Part shown: positions 60,001 to 63,866 of the stretch, one piece after another
Layout of the letters: each line of letters begins with the position of its first letter
How positions within the stretch are numbered: the stretch's first letter is position 1
From: Ampullaceana balthica
Taxonomy: Eukaryota > Mollusca > Gastropoda > Lymnaeidae
Length of the DNA: 64,000 nucleotides
Direction of reading: 5' to 3'
Assembly: GCA_944989445.1 (NCBI GenBank)
Contig: CALYLW010000161.1
Location: forward strand, 839,001 to 903,000
Program-made: the position numbers and the translations under genes
Notes under the pieces: generated by a model
Databases searched by the model: none
Told to the model about the DNA's origin: nothing
The model's input: the letters and a program-made list of their open reading frames with translations, nothing else

Positions 60001-62256
60001 GATCCAACTTTTTGCAAAATGAAAGCTCATTTGGATTTTAAAAAAATAAATATATATATAACTAAATGAAAGAAAAATTAAGAGCATATTTCAAAATAAA
60101 TAAACCAACACTACACGTTGGACATAATAAACAAAGTATTTTGCCTTGAAAGGCCAAGTAAAAGAAAGTCTTTAAAAACTTTTTTGTCTAGTATCTTTGT
60201 ACTGCATGTCAAGCTTGCTCCTTACTCACACTATTACATTTCTCTTTCATCACCACTGTTTCCTCCTCCGTCTTCACAAGGCTGTACAAATATTGCCTTT
60301 ATAACAACAACCAATGATGAAGGACTTGTCTACAATGACAGAAAATGGCACACGTTTGAGGCACGCAGAGAGGGTGTGTTTGGGGAGGTAACTGTGGATT
60401 CTAAATGGAAAGGTAAACTAGTAAATGGCCCGGGGGGAAATCTCCTAAAACATTGAAATTTAATAAATACCGAAAAAGTCGTTTTTTTATATCAGTACTT
60501 TCAAAGATATCCGAAGTTAACTGCGATTGTCAGCTCTGACGTAACCTTTTAGATAGGTTGTGTACTTGTACTTGGCCTCCAAGTGAAGATATGCCTACCT
60601 GCCATGACCAAACTACAGATCCATAAGCTTCCTCAATAAAACACAAATGCGAAATCAAATTATGGCGTAATATAATTAATTTAAGGCAGTAGTGGAAATT
60701 TGTGAGATTGAAACAAAAAAGTGGCATAACAATTTTCATTTTCAACTTATTTTCCTTTTGAATTGATTATATTTAATTCTAGAACAATATTTGTGAGTAT
60801 TCAGCGTACAAATCTGTTATTGTTTTCAAATGTAATTGTGCTCTAAATCAGAAAAGCATAACATTCTTGTAATGTAATCATTTATGAACAAATTATTACG
60901 TTAAGCTGATAAAATAAGTATAACTTTTTATAAATGACATTCTCAATCATTATAATTTCAAAAAGGTAATATTTTTATGTTCAGATCTAATAAAATAACA
61001 GTGTATTGTAATAGTTTGATAAGTATGATAGTAATCTGCCCTAAGGTCAGAGTAACATCAGAGATACCACCTGTCAGGACACCAGTATCATAGGGCCAAC
61101 CACTGGAGTTTTTGTTGGGGGCTTCCCTGCTGAGTTCATCCTCAGACGCACAGACAACACTCGGAGAGTCAGTATACATTTTTTTACACTTCAACCCTAG
61201 GACAATTGAGAAAATGATATTTGTGTTTTATATTACATTATTTTGAATAATCATACATCCTTTTAAGAAGCCTTAATTTTCATTTTTGATTTTTTTTTAG
61301 GTTAGCTTGAAATTTATAAGAGAATTGTCTTTTAATGATTGTATATATTCATTAGAAACTGGTTTAAGTTGCCAAACCATAGTCCAAGTAATGCAAGAAC
61401 TCTTCATCTACTCAAGTTACTTGAAAAAAGGCATTCAAATAAACACAATTTAAGAGTAGCAGTTTTTCCTACTCCTACCATCGTGATTTTAGCAGCGCAC
61501 TTTTGCCCCTGAAATATTTTTTATCATATATAGTCCCAATAAATTTCAACTGCACATCTTTTATATCATATTAAGGTCAATAATTTGTTAATAAAAAGGA
61601 AATATGTCTAGCTGAACACGCTTGCTGTAATGTTGAGAATTTCATTTATCGCAGTTAAATATATGGAATTTTTATATTGAACCCACTTTTAATGTTAAAC
61701 AACCTAGTGGATTATTTTGATAAGAAAACATCAAGCCTGTGGTTTACAGAGAAATGTAAATTTAATATTTTGTCCTGTCGTTGGAAACCCAACATCCAGC
61801 ATTGAAATCAGTAATGGCAGATTATTGCTGGTTACCTTTGTGGCTGTACAGGGAGCCCAACAGGCTGATGATCCACAAAACAAAACTTTGGCAACAATAA
61901 ACTATGGGAAACCAAAGTGCACCTGAAATAAAAGTTCTCCTGTCAGAGGTGACACTAAGACTGAAATTTAAGGATCAACCTCAAAAGCACATCAATGAAG
62001 TGTGAATAAAGCTGCTCCATTGCCTCGCATGGATAGAATCATGACATTTATTGATCAATATTTATAAACTTCTCACAGGTTGAGACCACACCCCTGCAGG
62101 GATGTATTGACAATGTTGAAATCCTCACCCAAAAATACCCAGATGAGGTTTGGACAAAGTTGGACTGGACACAAGGAGTGACTAATGACCTGGCCTTTCT
62201 GAACTGGCAAGGCTGCCCCATTAATTTGGATCCTGGCTTCCACTTCATGGGCAAAG
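24853..62256 (+). CDS. USH2A: Usherin (USH2A) orthologue, 5' part, 29 coding exons, 3' incomplete
   Basis: Usherin is a very large basement-membrane and cell-surface protein; in vertebrates it forms ankle links of hair cells and periciliary links of photoreceptors and binds collagen IV and fibronectin. The coding exons are 24853-25195, 25610-25811, 36929-37091, 42320-42449, 42568-42631, 42958-43228, 43804-43988, 47071-47295, 47858-47951, 48291-48617, 49178-49373, 49885-50181, 51177-51425, 52421-52519, 52974-53157, 53685-53848, 53986-54135, 54679-54824, 55160-55303, 55655-55853, 56015-56281, 56820-56995, 57623-57767, 57993-58220, 58512-58640, 59254-59391, 60281-60412, 61046-61167 and 62079-62256. 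All junctions are GT-AG and keep frame, giving 1,782 codons plus one base. Approximate residues: signal peptide 1-45, LamG-like 120-300, laminin N-terminal 330-527, ten laminin EGF 528-1064, FN3 region 1065-1549, first LamG 1550-1782. The order matches human usherin. The second LamG, the remaining FN3 repeats, the membrane segment and the stop lie beyond the window. Exons 26 and 27 are probably alternatives. Confidence 0.92.
25610..25811 (+). CDS. USH2A: USH2A exon 2: start of LamG-like domain
   Basis: Acceptor TTATTCCAG, donor GG|GTGAGT. The exon joins exon 1 through a split GCT codon and leaves phase 2. The peptide contains SGAVSFTLSVWVWLDSQLPG, matching the 'FTLAVWLKPEQ' start of the LamG-like jelly-roll in human usherin. 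Confidence 0.88.
26313..26573. repeat. Dispersed repeat family X, copy c (internally deleted)
   Basis: Located in intron 2. It begins ATCCCTTATATTAACTTGC and ends TCTCATATATAAGTGATTTA followed by TAGTCAAAAACGTTG. It is about 170 bp shorter than copies a, b and d because much of the middle is missing. Confidence 0.8.
27074..27847 (-). mobile_element. Decayed pogo/Tigger-like DNA transposon
   Basis: The right end on the + strand reads GATACGAG-type sequence, visible as CTCGTATCTCAAGGTACCACTG, split as CTCGTATCTC and AAGGTACCACTG. The opposite end at 27074 (CAGTTGTACCGTTGA) is a weaker inverted match to CAGTGGTACCTTGAG. The right flank starts with TA but the left does not, so the boundaries are approximate. 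The interior encodes a minus-strand remnant of a Tigger-like transposase (next entry). Confidence 0.6.
27410..27768 (-). pseudogene. Tigger-like (pogo) transposase C-terminal remnant
   Basis: On the minus strand the peptide ELTTDELQELQSQQHSG, then EVEDVISTSEIKDILGIWERV and FVEKKHSGKVATGRGSELFND, follows the pattern of the acidic C-terminus of Tigger/pogo proteins ('ELTEEELIELQEE...EEIKEILEMWETVSNFVEKHHP..A...LFND'). After a frame break it continues with KKQTYLDFFFESGEKGK. The DDE catalytic core is absent. The fragments shown are each a part of the remnant. Confidence 0.7.
28978..29151. mobile_element. Possible small hAT-type MITE
   Basis: The left end CAGTGGGTAAATATG and the right end CTAGTTACACCACTG (CAGTGGTGTAACTAG inverted) share CAGTGG termini. 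The flanking octamers ATGTGGGG and GCACTGTA do not match, so no target duplication supports it. It lies in intron 2. Confidence 0.4.
30170..31990 (-). pseudogene. hAT transposase pseudogene (ZMYM1-like), minus strand, interrupted
   Basis: Read on the minus strand from about 31990: fragments matching the family are AHYVTCTAHSFNLVGK, the tract LVASTHR, then KALSDTRWSA (the conserved LSDTRW motif) and NIAALEELATNENQPRD. After the GC-rich interruption the C-terminal dimerisation motif appears as LSLMSIEKELISLLSF near 30240-30290. Multiple stops and frame changes are visible. The N-terminal zinc-finger part is missing. Confidence 0.75.
30600..31140. other. GC-rich block of unknown origin inside the hAT pseudogene
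   Basis: This block is distinctly GC-richer than its surroundings and splits the hAT transposase remnant. A 79-codon + frame (30771-31010) and an overlapping minus frame are open but resemble no protein I recognise. It is probably part of another retroelement, for example a LINE 5' end, but I cannot identify it. Confidence 0.45.
32959..33906 (-). mobile_element. 5'-truncated LINE, copy A, with reverse transcriptase fragment
   Basis: The minus strand encodes the second half of a reverse transcriptase: IYINDLPNN, the catalytic-box variant LFADDCIIY, then KYLGVIINEKLSWNPHV and LEYASSVWDPSTKENI. These are typical of jockey/CR1-type LINEs. Near 33390 a longer T run than in copy B shifts the frame, after which the C-terminal part is still recognisable. 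The 3' end carries GATAAGATAAGATA. The 5' half of the element is missing. It lies in intron 2. Confidence 0.88.
33340..33906 (-). pseudogene. LINE reverse transcriptase fragment (FADD motif), copy A
   Basis: A 188-codon open fragment with INDLP upstream of the F-A-D-D metal-binding motif and the downstream YLGV and LEYASSVWDP motifs of the thumb region. It lacks the fingers half of the domain and ends at the frameshift near 33390, so it cannot be active. The + strand frame over the same region (33076-33402) is its antisense shadow. Confidence 0.85.
34218..36447. mobile_element. TIR DNA transposon, GGGGCCGTCC family, copy 1 (with LINE insertion)
   Basis: The ends read GGGGCCGTCCATAAATGACG and, inverted, CGTCATTTATGGACGGCCCC. 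CAA flanks both sides (34215-34217 and 36448-36450), a candidate 3-bp target duplication. The TIR contains the palindrome TGACGTCA. No transposase is visible, so it is non-autonomous. A 5'-truncated LINE interrupts it at 34742-35238. Copy 2 at 37502-38610 lacks that insertion. I do not assign a superfamily. Confidence 0.88.
34742..35238 (-). mobile_element. 5'-truncated LINE, copy B, inserted in the TIR element
   Basis: ACATAATCT occurs directly on both sides (34733-34741 and 35239-35247), a target duplication. On the minus strand the fragment runs from LEYASSVWDPSTEESIDKL to a stop, with AARFITGEYSKLTRITPLV and FFPSGIRAWNGLPEE, the C-terminal tail of the same LINE family as copy A. The 3' end carries GATAAGATAAGATA, a short tandem tail. 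It contains no catalytic motif. Confidence 0.9.
36471..36918. repeat. Dispersed repeat family X, copy d, next to USH2A exon 3
   Basis: It begins AAATCCCTCATATTAACTTC, contains CGGAAAAACAAATGTCGAAA and CAGATCGATCG, and ends TCTCATATATAAGGGATTTA with TTTGTTTTTACGGGGTTG. Its end is only about ten bases from the exon 3 acceptor at 36929, so the T-rich tract of that acceptor may be partly element-derived. Confidence 0.85.
36929..37091 (+). CDS. USH2A: USH2A exon 3: LamG-like domain, middle
   Basis: Acceptor TATATTTTTGCAG, donor CAG|GTAAAT. It enters in phase 2 completing a GGT codon and leaves in phase 0. The peptide ends IAYQQWTHLALQ, equivalent to 'VKKWIHLSVQ' of human usherin, a typical LamG strand. 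Confidence 0.9.
37296..37498 (+). mobile_element. Degenerate tRNA-derived SINE
   Basis: The head reads GGTCAAGTGGCATGCACGCT and then GGTTCGAATCTCTGTGAAG, resembling RNA polymerase III A- and B-box sequences. Downstream, CCCGAGTCCACGC, TACCCGACATTGTTAGGG and GGGCATTGTGCCAAGC follow the body of a SINE I associate with gastropod genomes. It ends a few bases before the TIR element at 37502. The resemblance is from memory and copies elsewhere in the window were not found. Confidence 0.6.
37502..38610. mobile_element. TIR DNA transposon, GGGGCCGTCC family, copy 2
   Basis: It has the same termini as copy 1 (GGGGCCGTCCATAAATGACG and its inverse). The trinucleotide ACA lies on both sides (37499-37501, 38611-38613), a candidate target duplication. 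At 1,109 bp it lacks the LINE of copy 1 and some internal sequence. It contains three TGACGTCA sites (37517, 38505, 38588). It lies in USH2A intron 3. No coding capacity is seen. Confidence 0.88.
38614..40260. other. Intron 3 sequence, no gene; cryptically simple tract 39655-39965
   Basis: Most of this is AT-rich and unremarkable. From about 39655 to 39965 the sequence is built of reshuffled words such as AAGACTTAAGTAAGAGTAAG, TTAGACTTAGAC and AAGGCCAAGGC, a cryptically simple region without a fixed period. The 39465-39662 frame has no domain. Confidence 0.55.
40261..40894. mobile_element. Non-autonomous hAT element, 634 bp
   Basis: The ends CTATGGCGGATTAAGA and TCTTAATCCGCCCCTG are inverted partners. 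The flanks AATCTTGT and AATCTCGT form an 8-bp duplication with one mismatch. Just inside the left end GGGCTGAACGGGCTAAAGCC matches the terminus found near 31980-32036, which links this deleted element to the hAT remnant in intron 2. No reading frame is preserved. Confidence 0.78.
41666..42037. mobile_element. hAT-type MITE, 372 bp
   Basis: The left end CAGGGGTGGGCAATAG and the right end CTTTGCCCACCCCGG are inverted. The flanking octamers TTATAGTT and TTCTAGTC match at six of eight bases. The sub-terminal segments contain GGGGGCCACTTTG and GGCGGGCCACAAAA, as in many hAT MITEs. It lies in intron 3, about 280 bp upstream of exon 4. Confidence 0.7.
42320..42449 (+). CDS. USH2A: USH2A exon 4: LamG-like domain
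   Basis: Acceptor CTTTTTTTAG, donor ATG|GTGACT; phase 0 in, phase 1 out. The peptide begins VHDVSASIFINGPG and ends SDTIGTYRVGQNKNG, matching the FINGVE and VQIGQSLNG strands of the human domain. Confidence 0.9.
42568..42631 (+). CDS. USH2A: USH2A exon 5: end of LamG-like domain
   Basis: A 64-base exon. Acceptor CATTTTAG, donor ATAG|GTAAGT; phase 1 in, phase 2 out. The peptide TIQFVGRIQDFIIYTVALSN corresponds to 'EQFVGRMQDFRLYQVALTNR' in human usherin. Confidence 0.92.
42958..43228 (+). CDS. USH2A: USH2A exon 6: linker and start of laminin N-terminal domain
   Basis: Acceptor AACACAAG, donor CAG|GTAATA; phase 2 in, phase 0 out. It reads CQCPSTYPREKPSQMEFCI, then ISAQAHPLEYINDGNSNSMW, the entry to the laminin N-terminal domain, and ends NVEIDVDLGDQFQ. 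Confidence 0.93.
43804..43988 (+). CDS. USH2A: USH2A exon 7: laminin N-terminal domain
   Basis: Acceptor AATTTTTCAG, donor TC|GTATGT; phase 0 in, phase 2 out. The peptide VFYVVMQFYSPFPKAVTILR and the WQYYADDCSKFGL segment are the conserved core of laminin N-terminal domains, and PDSINCLQ matches human usherin exactly at several residues. Confidence 0.93.
44201..44346 (+). repeat. Retroelement 3' tail (shared with intron 12 LINE)
   Basis: The segment TGTAAAGCACAGTGAGCCC, GGGGTACTCCATTG and ATCAAATTATTATTATTA closely matches the end of the LINE fragment at 51060-51142 (GCGCTGTGAGCC, GGGGTACTGCAC, ATCAAATTATTATTAT). It is preceded by an AT-rich stretch. It is a truncated copy of that family's 3' end or of a SINE that borrows it. 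Confidence 0.65.
44431..46017. mobile_element. pogo/Tigger-type element flanked by TA
   Basis: The left end CAGTCGAAACCGGTTAAGTC and the right end TTAAGTGGGTTCGACTG are imperfect inverted partners. TA dinucleotides flank both (44429-44430, 46018-46019), as in the Tc1/mariner-pogo group. It contains a partial internal duplication: CCCCTCAGCTTACAAT occurs at 44905 and 45428, and GAGTGGGGGTGGGTAAACTG at 44994 and 45451. No transposase is recognisable. It lies in intron 7. Confidence 0.75.
46060..46145 (-). repeat. Dispersed repeat, inverted copy of 9949/11397 repeat
   Basis: Read on the minus strand it gives AATTTTAGAAAGCAGCGCAC, TAAATTACTGCACAAAAAAT and TTTTTGAACGTTCCGC. This matches the segment at 11397-11455 and the one at 9949-9990. 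It begins just after the pogo-type element. Confidence 0.7.
47071..47295 (+). CDS. USH2A: USH2A exon 8: end of laminin N-terminal domain
   Basis: Acceptor TTGTTTTTTTAG, donor TTG|GTGAGT; phase 2 at both sides. It contains GNITFSLLAADPVARPG, FYNTPELHEFVRATKVRIRF and DYRHMYYSLFELIVTA, closely following the human RGNVTFSIL, NNFYNTPSLQEFVKATQIRF and HRYYAVDEI segments. Confidence 0.95.
47858..47951 (+). CDS. USH2A: USH2A exon 9: laminin EGF 1, first half
   Basis: Acceptor CAATCTAG, donor CGG|GTCAGT; phase 2 in, phase 0 out. The peptide CDCNGHASQCNTTSLPYTCQ matches the human CxCHGHADxCDTTSQPYRC start of the laminin-type EGF array. Confidence 0.94.
48291..48617 (+). CDS. USH2A: USH2A exon 10: laminin EGF 1 end, EGF 2, EGF 3 start
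   Basis: Acceptor TCTTGTTCAG, donor AGG|GTAACA; phase 0 at both sides. It completes repeat 1 (CERCMPLYNNKPFRKGDN), carries all of repeat 2 with its long usherin-type insert ending GGGGVCVNC, and starts repeat 3 (CQACDCYPPGLSSAETDC). Confidence 0.95.
49178..49373 (+). CDS. USH2A: USH2A exon 11: laminin EGF 3-4
   Basis: Acceptor CTACTTTTTCAG, donor GAG|GTATTT; phase 0 in, phase 1 out. The peptide finishes repeat 3 (CGCKTNVEGRRCDACKSGFY) and begins repeat 4 (CNCNPIGVASGAISCNQLTG). Confidence 0.94.
49885..50181 (+). CDS. USH2A: USH2A exon 12: laminin EGF 4 end to EGF 6
   Basis: Acceptor TTTCTTCAG, donor AAAG|GTGGAT (weak). Phase 1 at both sides. It carries CDECQYGFYGLSANNTAGC, all of repeat 5 (CDCNPSGSTSPNCNPSNGQC) and most of repeat 6 (CSCNPLGSESGTVC). 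Confidence 0.94.
50385..51142 (+). mobile_element. LINE fragment (reverse transcriptase C-terminal tail) in intron 12
   Basis: The + strand reads STLLYGSECWTIYAKQIKQL, then IKWQDKITNVEIPRRS, SERRLWLLGHVHRMS and YKDVCKKDMSLARID, the well-known tail of an invertebrate LINE reverse transcriptase. About eight residues are deleted between LNSF and HIKWQD. After a stop near 50778 the reading continues in another frame (EKHTIWRSKVSEGMQVAEA). The fragment runs through an (AT)n tract and ends in GGGGTACTGCAC and ATCAAATTATTATTAT. It contains no catalytic core. It shares the gene's orientation. Confidence 0.85.
50952..51004. repeat. (AT)n microsatellite
   Basis: About 26 uninterrupted AT dinucleotides within the 3' part of the intron 12 LINE fragment. 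It is likely polymorphic. A frame through it gives an artefactual Ile-Tyr run. Confidence 0.97.
51177..51425 (+). CDS. USH2A: USH2A exon 13: laminin EGF 6 end, EGF 7, EGF 8 start
   Basis: Acceptor CATATTGCCAG, donor CAG|GTGACT; phase 1 at both sides. The peptide has CNQCQEGTFNFGSSAVFGC, repeat 7 (CVCVLSGTVNGTGTCNTTSG) and the start of repeat 8 (CQPCNCDPTG). Confidence 0.94.
52188..52371. mobile_element. Possible hAT-like MITE in intron 13
   Basis: CAGGGGTAGTTCG on the left and TTAGCCACCCCTAC on the right are weak inverted partners. The flanking octamers do not match convincingly. This is a tentative call. Confidence 0.3.
52421..52519 (+). CDS. USH2A: USH2A exon 14: laminin EGF 8
   Basis: A 99-base exon. 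Acceptor TGTGTTTGCAG, donor GAG|GTCAGT; phase 1 at both sides. It reads TVSAALSICDANTGQCSCLS and RQGRRCDTCARG, the second half of a laminin EGF unit. Confidence 0.93.
52974..53157 (+). CDS. USH2A: USH2A exon 15: laminin EGF 8 end and EGF 9
   Basis: Acceptor TTCATTTAG, donor AAT|GTAAGG; phase 1 in, phase 2 out. It contains GYYINPTGGCLLCPCYAPGT, then CDAVTGQCECKERFGVTGQQ and CNQCLPTYYAFD, matching human repeat 9. Confidence 0.94.
53685..53848 (+). CDS. USH2A: USH2A exon 16: laminin EGF 10
   Basis: Acceptor CTTCATTTTAG, donor CCA|GTAAGT; phase 2 in, phase 1 out. The peptide CTPCNCLAAGSLNNTCNAIT, FVEGLPCDRCKAG and SYLDANNPYGCS parallels the last human repeat (SHLDVNNLLGCS), so the EGF array has the same number of repeats, ten. 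Confidence 0.95.
53986..54135 (+). CDS. USH2A: USH2A exon 17: fibronectin III 1, first half
   Basis: Acceptor ATATCTGCAG, donor ACA|GTGAGT; phase 1 at both sides. It reads QQPAPDLINRTSTSFYFSWR and PDSPNGIITSYSIYRN, with the tryptophan and PNG turn typical of fibronectin III repeats. Confidence 0.94.
54679..54824 (+). CDS. USH2A: USH2A exon 18: fibronectin III 1 end, linker
   Basis: Acceptor TTACATTCAG, donor AGT|GTAGGT; phase 1 in, phase 0 out. The peptide LQPFTYYSYMVEVRNSFGSS is the E-F-G strand part of the repeat, and TLAGNPSGDMILS leads to the next one. Confidence 0.92.
55160..55303 (+). CDS. USH2A: USH2A exon 19: fibronectin III 2, first half
   Basis: Acceptor CTGTTTCAG, donor TCT|GTGAGT; phase 0 at both sides. 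It contains ARSAMCSWSPPSNLNGPLLK and YMILSRKNGANTTSIEWEG. Confidence 0.92.
55655..55853 (+). CDS. USH2A: USH2A exon 20: fibronectin III 2 end, FN3 3 start
   Basis: Acceptor ACAATTTCAG, donor ATG|GTTGGC (unusual +4 to +6). Phase 0 in, phase 1 out. It reads TLSPYARYSLIPRACTVGGC, then SSSELFVSWLPPLFPN. Joining to exon 21 gives PNGVIIFYELW, matching the human LNGIIIRYELY, which supports this donor despite its weak consensus. Read-through would end the protein at 55924. Confidence 0.9.
56015..56281 (+). CDS. USH2A: USH2A exon 21: fibronectin III 3
   Basis: Acceptor TTTGTTTGTCAG, donor CTG|GTAAGT; phase 1 at both sides. It includes an insertion-rich loop (GADGAYRPPASRIFHPSGRY), then TNLLPFTMYEFQVYSENDVS and WVAGRTNES, equivalent to the human long third repeat. 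Confidence 0.93.
56820..56995 (+). CDS. USH2A: USH2A exon 22: fibronectin III 4, first half
   Basis: Acceptor AAATTCCATAG, donor GTG|GTAAGT; phase 1 in, phase 0 out. The peptide SSSALSITWTVPRPEDMQGI and VERYRLYENNATDL follows the human NISWEKPADNVTRGKVVGY segment. Confidence 0.92.
57623..57767 (+). CDS. USH2A: USH2A exon 23: fibronectin III 4 end
   Basis: Acceptor TTGCATTTCAG, donor CAG|GTAAGC; phase 0 in, phase 1 out. It reads LTPYSTHTFYLEACNSQGCV and SVAGRTLLA, matching the human RIYEFTITLCNSVGCV and GQTLAA. Confidence 0.93.
57993..58220 (+). CDS. USH2A: USH2A exon 24: partial fibronectin III and link to LamG
   Basis: Acceptor TTTTGTATACAG, donor CAG|GTATCT; phase 1 at both sides. It carries APEGVQRPQVDGFNTT, ITWKGPLYPNGPPPNYKVE and RGTRFTGGGYYSFSP, the same partial FN3-to-LamG junction as human usherin (KGIRFIGNGYCKFPS). 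Two other frames are open here but are shadows. Confidence 0.94.
58512..58640 (+). CDS. USH2A: USH2A exon 25: first laminin G domain, start
   Basis: Acceptor CCATTTTAG, donor AGG|GTAGGC; phase 1 at both sides. The peptide IRLRFRLDQGTGLLLFTATS and EEFLAVQFVNGRPRFMFDTQ is the conserved LamG beginning (human IKASFRT...LIVFAASPGNQEEYFALQL). Confidence 0.94.
59254..59391 (+). CDS. USH2A: USH2A exon 26: laminin G segment, alternative a
   Basis: Acceptor CCCCACTATAG, donor AAG|GTTTGG (weak at +3 to +6); phase 1 at both sides, 138 bases. The peptide ends FHTIELRRNGNNGTMLVDEF, which aligns with the end of exon 27 (WHTFEARREGVFGEVTVDSK). It occupies the same place in the LamG fold as exon 27. Including both would duplicate a strand block of about 45 residues. 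Probably an alternative to exon 27. Confidence 0.8.
60281..60412 (+). CDS. USH2A: USH2A exon 27: laminin G segment, alternative b
   Basis: Acceptor CCTCCGTCTTCACAAG with a strong pyrimidine tract, donor AAG|GTAAAC; phase 1 at both sides, 132 bases. The peptide FITTTNDEGLVYNDRKWHTF is closer than exon 26 to the human VTTTNDHGKQYSDGKWHEI, so this looks like the ancestral copy. Confidence 0.92.
61046..61167 (+). CDS. USH2A: USH2A exon 28: first laminin G domain, middle
   Basis: Acceptor TCTGCCCTAAG, donor AGA|GTCAGT; phase 1 in, phase 0 out. It contains IIGPTTGVFVGGFPAEFILR, matching the human VIGDNTGVFLGGLPRSYTIL. Confidence 0.92.
62079..62256 (+). CDS. USH2A: USH2A exon 29: end of first laminin G domain
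   Basis: Acceptor AACTTCTCACAG, donor AAG|GTAAAT; phase 0 in, phase 1 out. The peptide LQGCIDNVEILTQKYPDEVW and FLNWQGCPINLDPGFHFMG matches the human GFVGCLKDV and EGCPASLNEGAQFLG, including the disulphide cysteines. The next exon lies beyond 64000. Confidence 0.94.
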
Positions 62257-62475
62257 GTAAATCACTTTTAAAACTCTAAATCTAAAAATGTGTCTATAAA
62301 TACTGAAAAAAAAGTGCAATTTGTGTTACTTGTGAATGTAAATCTTTTAGTTAAGGTCTGCATTCACCTGAGTCACTGCTCATTAGCTTAGCCTTTAAAA
62401 AGGTTCAGAAGTGTCTTTGGGAAATATCACTGACCTAACTTGGAACATTACAGAAAAAAAAATTTCTGTTATTGG

Positions 62476-62523
62476 GTATCTTATCTTATCTTAAATATTA
62501 CTGATAATACAGAAGATTATTGC
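62476..62523 (-). repeat. 3' tail of the LINE A/B family, split by a hAT element
   Basis: TATCTTATCTTATCTT and ATACAGAAGATTATTGCATC match the 3' ends of the LINE copies at 32959 and 34742 (TATCTTATCTTATCTG, ATACAGAAGATTATTGCGTC). The sequence breaks off where the hAT element at 62532 begins. Confidence 0.75.
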
Positions 62524-62531
62524 ATCCTAAT

Positions 62532-63866
62532 TAAGGATGTTAAACAATAATCCTAAATCCGATTATCCGTTTTGAAAGCGATAATCAGTTTTGAATTTCC
62601 CAAACCAATTATCGAATTTATTTATTTATTTTAAAAATCATTTCCGTACTAAAAACTTAAAAAAATATTAGAACATAATTTATTCCTGCATTTGCTGACA
62701 TCTTCATCCAATAAGGCCGCCAAGGTGTGTTTATTTATAAGTTTTGAGCCTTCCATGCAGTGTGTTTGTAAATTAATACATTTATTGTTTGGCAATAAGT
62801 GTGACATCATTACGTTCATTTGATGTCCTAAATCGACAAAAATAGATGTAATAAATGCAGTCTCTATTGTCAAAATCATGATGTAGGCTTTACATAAAAT
62901 GCAATTCCCAAATTACATATTGCATATGACATTTCATTAATTCCACCGTTTCCACACCATCTTCGCCAGCCCCTGAAACAGCTCTGAGTGGACGGCATTT
63001 CCTTAACTCCACAAAACATGCCCCGTAATTTCTTGAATTAAAATAAGTATAAAAGGTCGATGCGATTTCAAATTTAAATACAGTTAGTTGGAGCTTGGAG
63101 TCAGTTCAACATTAAAAATCAAAATTAAGTTTACAAACATGGCTGGTCGAATACATATATCTGATGTGTAAATTTATTAGAAATTATTTTGACTGTAATT
63201 AATTTTTTTATCTATGGACATTTCGTATCTAATGTTTGTTTCCTATTTCTACCAAGCGTGATTGCAACTCAGTTAATTTATTTTTGTTTCTTAATGATAT
63301 TATGTTGCTTAATAAATACAGTTTTTTAAAATAAACATACAGTAGATCTGTGACTGTTTATCTGTGACTTTCTTTACAAGCCCCAATGATAAAATAATCA
63401 TTGTCTTCCTTACACCCAATACCAATTAATAGCTCACCCCTCACATTACTCAGAATTCATTTCAAAATTTATGTGCATCTGGGGTGTGGCAGCAACTGAG
63501 CGTCAAGTCGAGCACGTTGCTTTCCTTGCAGGCAATAATGATATATATATGCCAATTAATAGCGCACCTGTCAATCAGATTTCATTGATACAACGGTGTG
63601 GCCGCAAAGGAGTGAGCGTATAGGAGTATACCCACGTCCCACGTCCGCATTGATAGATTTATGAGTCTATGACCACCCAACATTGGAGTAGCCTAACTGT
63701 AACATGCTAAATTATGGTGCATCTTATTTACCGTAGGCACCCTAAGATTCTGAACACACTGCAACAGTTATAAGAATATATTGCCATGAAGTCAGCGGTA
63801 AAACAATAATCGGTTTAAAATCGGATTTACATAACCGATAATCGGTTTGCCAAATTAACATCCCTA
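62532..63866. mobile_element. Non-autonomous hAT element, 1,335 bp, intact 8-bp duplication
   Basis: The left end TAAGGATGTTAAAC and the right end TTAACATCCCTA are inverted partners, followed inwards by related AATCCGATTATCCG and CCGATAATCGG words. ATCCTAAT is present perfectly on both sides (62524-62531, 63867-63874). No transposase frame is present. It interrupts a LINE 3' tail and lies in the intron after exon 29. Confidence 0.88.
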
